NCBI GenBank assembly: GCA_900556555.1
Contig: USPF01000033.1
Coordinates: 1-26,847 of the forward strand
Source of the DNA: an uncultured Blautia sp.
GTDB taxonomy: Bacteria; Bacillota; Clostridia; Lachnospirales; Lachnospiraceae
Direction of reading: 5' to 3'
DNA: 26,847 nt
Shown here: positions 23,395 through 26,847 of the stretch, piece by piece
How the letters are laid out: each line of letters starts with the position of its first letter
Position numbering within the stretch: the stretch's first letter is position 1
Notes under the pieces: generated by a model
Told to the model about the DNA's origin: nothing
Seen by the model: the letters and a program-made list of their open reading frames with translations, nothing else
Database searches by the model: none
Translations under genes and position numbers: made by a program

Positions 23395-23813
23395 TCCTCT
23401 TTCTTATCCTTGAAATCGCCTTTTCCCGGTAGTGCTAATAAAAAAGAAATCACAAGGATAGAAAGTGTTGTAGCCGAAACAGATTTCATATAGTAATCCA
23501 CGATTTCCAATCCAACACTTGTGGCAATTGTATCTAGTGCTAAATACAAGAAAAATGCACTTTGCTTCTTTATCCTTCCAAGTTCAAATAATGCTTTTGG
23601 CAACCCTCCAGCAATCAAATTCAATGGGAAGGACATCAGTGCAGCTATGATAAAAAATAATATTATGCTGCCTACAGATTCGTATTGAAATCCAAATAAT
23701 CTCATGATAAAACCACTTATCAGAGCAATCATAGATAACGCTCCTGTAAAAATCATCCCACAGATTATAAACGTCTTAATCTTTTCTTTCTTGTCACTCA
23801 AAATTTTTTTCAA
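23391..23813 (-). CDS. YvrL/YrvL-like integral membrane protein
   Basis: The 140-residue protein has four hydrophobic segments: IKTFIICGMIFTGALSMIALI, VGSIILFFIIAALMSFPLNLIA, FFLYLALDTIATSVGLEIV and TTLSILVISFLLALPG. The pattern MRLFGFQYESVGSIILFF then GGLPKALFEL fits my recollection of the Pfam YrvL family; its studied Bacillus member is a negative regulator of an alternative sigma system. No sigma gene is seen here, so that role is not assumed. I chose the TTG at 23811-23813 because AGGAGG lies 10 nt upstream; an ATG at 23852 adds 13 residues without a ribosome site. It is 19 nt behind the AbiEi-like fragment. Confidence 0.65.
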   Translation of the reverse strand: MKKILSDKKEKIKTFIICGMIFTGALSMIALISGFIMRLFGFQYESVGSIILFFIIAALMSFPLNLIAGGLPKALFELGRIKKQSAFFLYLALDTIATSVGLEIVDYYMKSVSATTLSILVISFLLALPGKGDFKDKKEE

Positions 23814-23832
23814 GTAATAAAAGCCTCCTGCT

Positions 23833-23958
23833 TCACATTTCTTCGTTCTCATACTTTGAAAGAAGATATCGAGAAAAATCCATTTTTACAACTTGTGCAG
23901 TAGTAATCATATTGTTGTTATTTTTTATTGCTTCAAGAATTGATGAATTTATTTTCAC
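23833..23958 (-). pseudogene. Truncated AbiEi-type antitoxin N-terminal domain
   Basis: This small 41-residue frame runs from GTG (23956-23958) with AAAGGTGG 5 nt upstream. It reads ILEAIKNNNNMITTAQVV then FSRYLLSKYENEEM before TGA. It resembles the N-terminal winged-helix module of AbiEi-type (type IV) antitoxins, where the text normally continues with GxLERVxRGVY and a C-terminal domain. Here it stops, and no AbiEii nucleotidyltransferase toxin is present, so it looks like a decayed antitoxin or a stand-alone mini-regulator. A good promoter (23990-24018) precedes it and the YvrL-like gene follows. Confidence 0.6.
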
Positions 23959-23989
23959 AGCAACCACCTTTTTCCACATTGATATCACC

Positions 23990-24018
23990 ATGTTATATTG
24001 TATTTATATTAATGTCAA
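23990..24018 (-). promoter_or_regulatory. Promoter of the AbiEi fragment and YvrL-like gene
   Basis: The minus strand reads a perfect TTGACA (24013-24018), a 17-bp spacer, then TAACAT (23990-23995), 31 nt before the GTG. A TATAAC at 15-bp spacing is an alternative -10. The stretch 24019-24167 shows no gene. Confidence 0.55.
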
Positions 24019-24167
24019 TTTTACTTCCACTTATATATCACTAAACATCTATATTTTGATACAATTGTGGAATATCTATGTATTTAAATAAGGAAATAAA
24101 TTATCTCCATCGAGCAAGCAAACGTTTCCTTTCTAAACTTCAAATTCTTCGTATCGCTGGAAGTTGT

Positions 24168-24488
24168 TTATTTCTTCTTTTTCGATTTTGGATCTGGCAG
24201 TTCATCATACATTGCATGAAACAAGCCTGTCAAAAACTCCTTATTATCAACTTCATCGACCAGCAACATTTCTTTTGCTCCCTCATAGGGCAACTCATAC
24301 AGAGCCATAGGCATATAACGAATTGCAGATTTCACTGGTTTAACAAGCAATCTATCATCATAGATACCGCCTATAATCTTGCCACGATACTTGATAATAA
24401 ATTCCCCCATCATAGCTCTATAAGTAATTTCTTCCAGTTCAGATAACTGTCCTAAAACGAACTCTAAATATTCTTTACTTGATGCCAT
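24168..24488 (-). CDS. TfoX N-terminal domain protein
   Basis: This 106-residue protein consists of a TfoX_N domain: LGQLSELEEITYRAMMGEFIIKYRGKIIGGIYDDRLLVKPV, then a second half with YELPYEGAKEMLLVDEVDNKEFL. A lysine-rich end follows (DPKSKKKK). In Proteobacteria TfoX/Sxy activates competence genes, but small one-domain members are widespread in clostridia with no known role, so no competence function is claimed. The start is the ATG at 24486-24488, six nt after AGGAGG. It is the last gene of the five-gene minus-strand run. Confidence 0.85.
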   Translation of the reverse strand: MASSKEYLEFVLGQLSELEEITYRAMMGEFIIKYRGKIIGGIYDDRLLVKPVKSAIRYMPMALYELPYEGAKEMLLVDEVDNKEFLTGLFHAMYDELPDPKSKKKK

Positions 24489-24512
24489 TACATTCCTCCT
24501 CAAAACTGGATT

Positions 24513-24728
24513 TTATCTATTTGCATAATCAATCACAACTTTTTTACAACTACTGCAATGATAAGCTTCACAATGAGGTATCCCCCCTGAACCTTTACTC
24601 AATTCCAAATCCTCACGTTTTTTACTCCGAAAAAGCTTACCGTTTGGATTGTCAATTGCAAAAGTAATATCTCTCGAACTCATTAAGAATCCTTTTATCA
24701 TTTCTTCACCGCAATATGGGCACTTCAT
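24513..24728 (-). CDS. Small zinc-ribbon protein (PF20097-like)
   Basis: The 71-residue protein has two CxxC knuckles, MKCPYCGEEM at the N-terminus and CSSCKKVV near the C-terminus, expected to bind one zinc. Between them is the IPHCEAYHC segment and the phrase LELSKGSGG. This matches the short family of clostridial zinc-ribbon proteins of unknown function that I recall as PF20097/DUF6487. The start is the ATG at 24726-24728 with GGAGGTGA upstream; a GTG three codons earlier overlaps that site. It is 24 nt upstream of the TfoX gene. Confidence 0.8.
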   Translation of the reverse strand: MKCPYCGEEMIKGFLMSSRDITFAIDNPNGKLFRSKKREDLELSKGSGGIPHCEAYHCSSCKKVVIDYANR

Positions 24729-24775
24729 ACTATTCACCTCCGCAAATTCTAATCAATTCACCAACATGTATATTT

Positions 24776-25528
24776 TTATTCCATACATTCAAACAAAAAC
24801 ATCTCATCATTATCACTCACTGCAAGCTCTTTAGAAAAGGATGCGTATGTTTTCACTTTTGAAAAACCGATTTCTCTTAAATATTGTTCCATCTCTCCAA
24901 ACTTATAAAGGTGCGTCTGGAAATCCATTCGTTCACTCTGTATCAGCGTATCTCCATGATACAATTCGTAAAGTCCTGGTGAAAACTGGGTCTGGCTCTG
25001 AACATCATAATGATTTTTTGTCTTTAAAATCAATTTGTATCCATCTTTTGTTTCTTTTACAACATCTGTTCTATATTCCGTATCCTCTGGACATATATTG
25101 GCTACTGTATCAACAGCAAAAACCAATGTTCCATTCGGAGCTAACATTCTTTTTAACACGTTTAAAATTTCTTTACATAAAGCAATATCTGTAAATAAAG
25201 AGACGGAACCAGATGTAATAAAAATATAATCAAATTTTTCCTCAGAAGAATATTCTAAAAGATTCGCTTGAACCACCTTGGCATCTGGCTGTTTTTCTAT
25301 TAGCTTTTGAAGCATCTCTTTTGATAAATCAACACCAAAAATATTTAACTGTCTTTCCATAAATGGAATGAAAAACCGGCCACTTCCACATAATGGCTCC
25401 AAAATTTTCATTCCTTGTTTTGCATAGGATAAATAAAAAATCAGTTCATCTTCCGGTGCATCTTTATGTAATATTTCATATAATTCCGTGCACAAACTCC
25501 CATAATAATTCTTGGTATCCTTTACCAT
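24776..25528 (-). CDS. Class I SAM-dependent methyltransferase
   Basis: The 250-residue protein has SAM motif I KILEPLCGSGRFFIPF (41-56), acidic loop GVDLSKEML (D67), motif II near KFDYIFITSGSVSLF and motif III LKRMLAPNGTLVFAVDT. The N-terminal NYYGSLCTELYEI fits the small-molecule methyltransferase group that carries a YDxxA/Y-type cap. The substrate is unknown. I favour the ATG at 25526-25528; a GTG at 25538-25540 with GGGAG upstream is a real alternative adding four residues. It is not closely similar to the methyltransferase at 18657-19403, which has a different motif I. Confidence 0.85.
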   Translation of the reverse strand: MVKDTKNYYGSLCTELYEILHKDAPEDELIFYLSYAKQGMKILEPLCGSGRFFIPFMERQLNIFGVDLSKEMLQKLIEKQPDAKVVQANLLEYSSEEKFDYIFITSGSVSLFTDIALCKEILNVLKRMLAPNGTLVFAVDTVANICPEDTEYRTDVVKETKDGYKLILKTKNHYDVQSQTQFSPGLYELYHGDTLIQSERMDFQTHLYKFGEMEQYLREIGFSKVKTYASFSKELAVSDNDEMFLFECME

Positions 25529-25586
25529 ACGATAAAACACCCCTTCTCCCGATGATGTGATTTGCTGAAAGGTTTCTCAGCTTTTG

Positions 25587-26102
25587 CTACAAATCTATAT
25601 CGATTTTGTATTCCTGATCAATCAAAATCGTATTTATTCCATTCTGCTTTGCAAGTTCTAATGTATGTGCATTATCTTCTAAGACGCTTTCCAAAGTACA
25701 ATCTTCATCCTGTAACCTGTTTTCAATGGCACTTGCATAGAACTTGATATCCCCAAAGTGTTCTTTTATATACTTCTCGCTCATCACAAGACAATAATCT
25801 CTGATATGTTCCAGATATTCTTTCGCAAAATCCTTTTTCCAGTCAAAGGGAATATAGCACCCTTCTACAATCAGATTTTGTTTATTTTCTATGGCTGTTT
25901 TTATGATTTCACAGACAATGGGCCACAGATATTCTGTCAATTCCGAATCAGCACTCGTGGGAGTAAGTTCTGTGTTTCCACTGCGAATCAGCCCCATTTT
26001 TAAATGGTCAATGGATAAATACGGGTATTGATATCTTTCCAGAAGTTTTTGTGCCAACAACGTTTTTCCTGTATGAGATGCACCACTCAGTAAAACAATC
26101 AT
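25587..26102 (-). CDS. Small P-loop kinase, AAA/zeta-toxin-like
   Basis: The 171-residue protein begins MIVLLSGASHTGKTLLAQKL, with Walker A GASHTGKT (7-14). A DHLKMGLIRSG segment, a Walker-B-like NLIVEGCYIPFDW and a C-terminal LDEDCTLES-type lid region follow. This fits the adenylate-kinase-like or 2-phosphoglycerate-kinase-like group. Substrate is unknown; some relatives phosphorylate antibiotics or sugars. Start is the ATG at 26100-26102 behind GAGGAG. It lies 11 nt after the GNAT gene. Confidence 0.8.
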   Translation of the reverse strand: MIVLLSGASHTGKTLLAQKLLERYQYPYLSIDHLKMGLIRSGNTELTPTSADSELTEYLWPIVCEIIKTAIENKQNLIVEGCYIPFDWKKDFAKEYLEHIRDYCLVMSEKYIKEHFGDIKFYASAIENRLQDEDCTLESVLEDNAHTLELAKQNGINTILIDQEYKIDIDL

Positions 26103-26113
26103 TGCTTTTCTCC

Positions 26114-26662
26114 TCAAAGTTTTTTCATCATCCAATATGCATCAGCATAGGAGCCATCTGCATACTTCATGTTATCCGGAAAAGTTCCGTACCTTTGAAA
26201 TCCAAGTTTCTCATACAAAGCTATGGCAGGCTTATTATTGGCAATTACCTCAAGCTCTGCCTGTTCATATCCGGCCTTTTTTGCAATATCCAAAACCATT
26301 TCCAGCATTGCTTTCCCGATTCCCAATCCACAGTATTCCTGATAAAGTGCAATGGCAATCTCACATCTGTGGCGGTATCTTTTGAATCCTCCGGCACTCA
26401 TCAAAGAAGCATTCCCTATGTGTCTGCCTCCGATTTCAGCAATTAATAAAAGTTCATTCTCACTATTCTTTTTCGCCTTTATAAAAACTTGTTCCTGCTC
26501 TATGGTCAATGAGATTTCGTCAGGTTCACGAAGCAAAAATGGTGTTTCGGCTGCTGTGATTTTCATATAGTCAATTAGAGCCTCCGCATCTTTTTCCTCC
26601 GCACTTCTAAGAAGAACATCCCTGCCTTTTTTGTCTTTTATGATTGTAGTATTTCTGTACAT
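26114..26662 (-). CDS. GNAT-family N-acetyltransferase
   Basis: The 182-residue protein is a complete GNAT domain. Motif A, which holds the acetyl-CoA pyrophosphate, reads YQEYCGLGIGKAML (107-120), followed by LEVIANNKPAIALYEKLGF (137-155), and the C-terminal part is conserved among RimJ/L-like and spermidine-type members. The substrate cannot be assigned. ATG at 26662 is preceded by AAGGAGG. It is the first gene of the run that ends with TfoX, and its promoter contains a long inverted repeat, so this gene and those below may share control by an unknown repressor. Confidence 0.9.
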   Translation of the reverse strand: MYRNTTIIKDKKGRDVLLRSAEEKDAEALIDYMKITAAETPFLLREPDEISLTIEQEQVFIKAKKNSENELLLIAEIGGRHIGNASLMSAGGFKRYRHRCEIAIALYQEYCGLGIGKAMLEMVLDIAKKAGYEQAELEVIANNKPAIALYEKLGFQRYGTFPDNMKYADGSYADAYWMMKKL

Positions 26663-26747
26663 AGCGTCTGTTTTCCTCCTTCGGTTTAAGTTGTTTCTTT
26701 GTTTGACTCTCCTGCAAACTGAAATTGAGATTTCACCTGTTTTAAGA

Positions 26748-26788
26748 AATTTAATAACTGTTATATTTTGTTATTAAATTCTCCGCAA
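26748..26788 (-). promoter_or_regulatory. Promoter and operator of the GNAT operon
   Basis: The minus strand carries TTGCGG (26783-26788), a 17-bp spacer and TATAAC (26760-26765). A perfect 11-bp inverted repeat, AATTTAATAAC (26748-26758) and GTTATTAAATT (26770-26780), with an 11-bp centre surrounds the -10 box. It lies about 100 nt before the ATG. A dimeric repressor bound here would cover the promoter. The rest of 26663-26847 shows nothing else. Confidence 0.6.
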
Positions 26789-26847
26789 ACCATTGAAAAC
26801 ACTGGATTTGTCGCAGGTGAGCTTTCCCTTATTGTTTCCCTTGTGTT

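Noticed and set aside
24078..24446. Plus-strand 122-codon frame opposite the TfoX gene
   Set aside because: It is antisense to a recognisable TfoX_N gene with a perfect ribosome site; the translation has no family features.
1..26847. tRNA, rRNA or known riboswitch genes
   Set aside because: I saw no cloverleaf, rRNA-like sequence or recognisable TPP, T-box or other riboswitch core in the intergenic regions.

Overview
The window is from a low-GC, spore-forming Firmicute and most resembles a Lachnospiraceae gut clostridium; the genus cannot be resolved from the sequence. The basis is Spo0A and SpoIVB lying next to the minus-strand order asp23-nusB-xseA-xseB-ispA-dxs-tlyA-nadK-argR-recN-spoIVB-spo0A, two small CotF-type spore proteins, strong AGGAGG ribosome sites, and frequent GTG/TTG starts. 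Almost every gene is on the minus strand; only one two-gene ABC exporter (21727-23338) is on plus.

Layout. 1-150: a strong bidirectional terminator. 150-606: two small CotF-like spore-coat genes. 707-5243: a Bce-type antimicrobial-peptide sensing and detoxification module, transcribed regulator, kinase, ATPase, permease. 5308-6753: glycogen synthase. 6825-9018: spo0A and spoIVB. 9115-18026: the conserved housekeeping operon (DNA repair, arginine regulation, NADP and isoprenoid synthesis, rRNA methylation, exonuclease VII, NusB, Asp23). 18036-26847: an accessory region. It has a cassette of a SAM methyltransferase, a broken XRE/membrane regulator and a cysteine-rich U32-like protein; a plus-strand ABC-2 exporter; a YvrL-like membrane protein behind an AbiEi antitoxin fragment; and a five-gene minus-strand run of GNAT acetyltransferase, small P-loop kinase, SAM methyltransferase, zinc-ribbon protein and TfoX-N protein.

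The most unusual structure is a matched pair of non-coding arrays, 18286-18583 and 21255-21550, bracketing the cassette. Each is about 297 bp and holds twelve copies of a short motif in strictly alternating orientation (TAGG, then CCTA). Start-to-start spacing alternates about 31 and 21 bp, so the full repeat is about 52.5 bp. These distances are close to 3, 2 and 5 turns of B-DNA. The sequence between motifs is not conserved, so this is neither a CRISPR nor an ordinary tandem repeat. Several CCTA...TAGG pairs extend into 6-9 bp inverted repeats whose arms change together. Two TATAAT boxes reading into the cassette lie at the edge of the right array. I infer either a multi-site platform for a DNA-binding protein or a chain of RNA hairpins; neither is proven.

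How the genes work together. The core block is typical shared transcription by translational coupling (ATGA and TAGATG junctions, overlaps of 4-14 nt). Spo0A and SpoIVB tie the block to sporulation, and a 0A-like box at the end of spoIVB suggests feedback on spo0A. The Bce module has a candidate response-regulator operator directly upstream of its ATPase gene.
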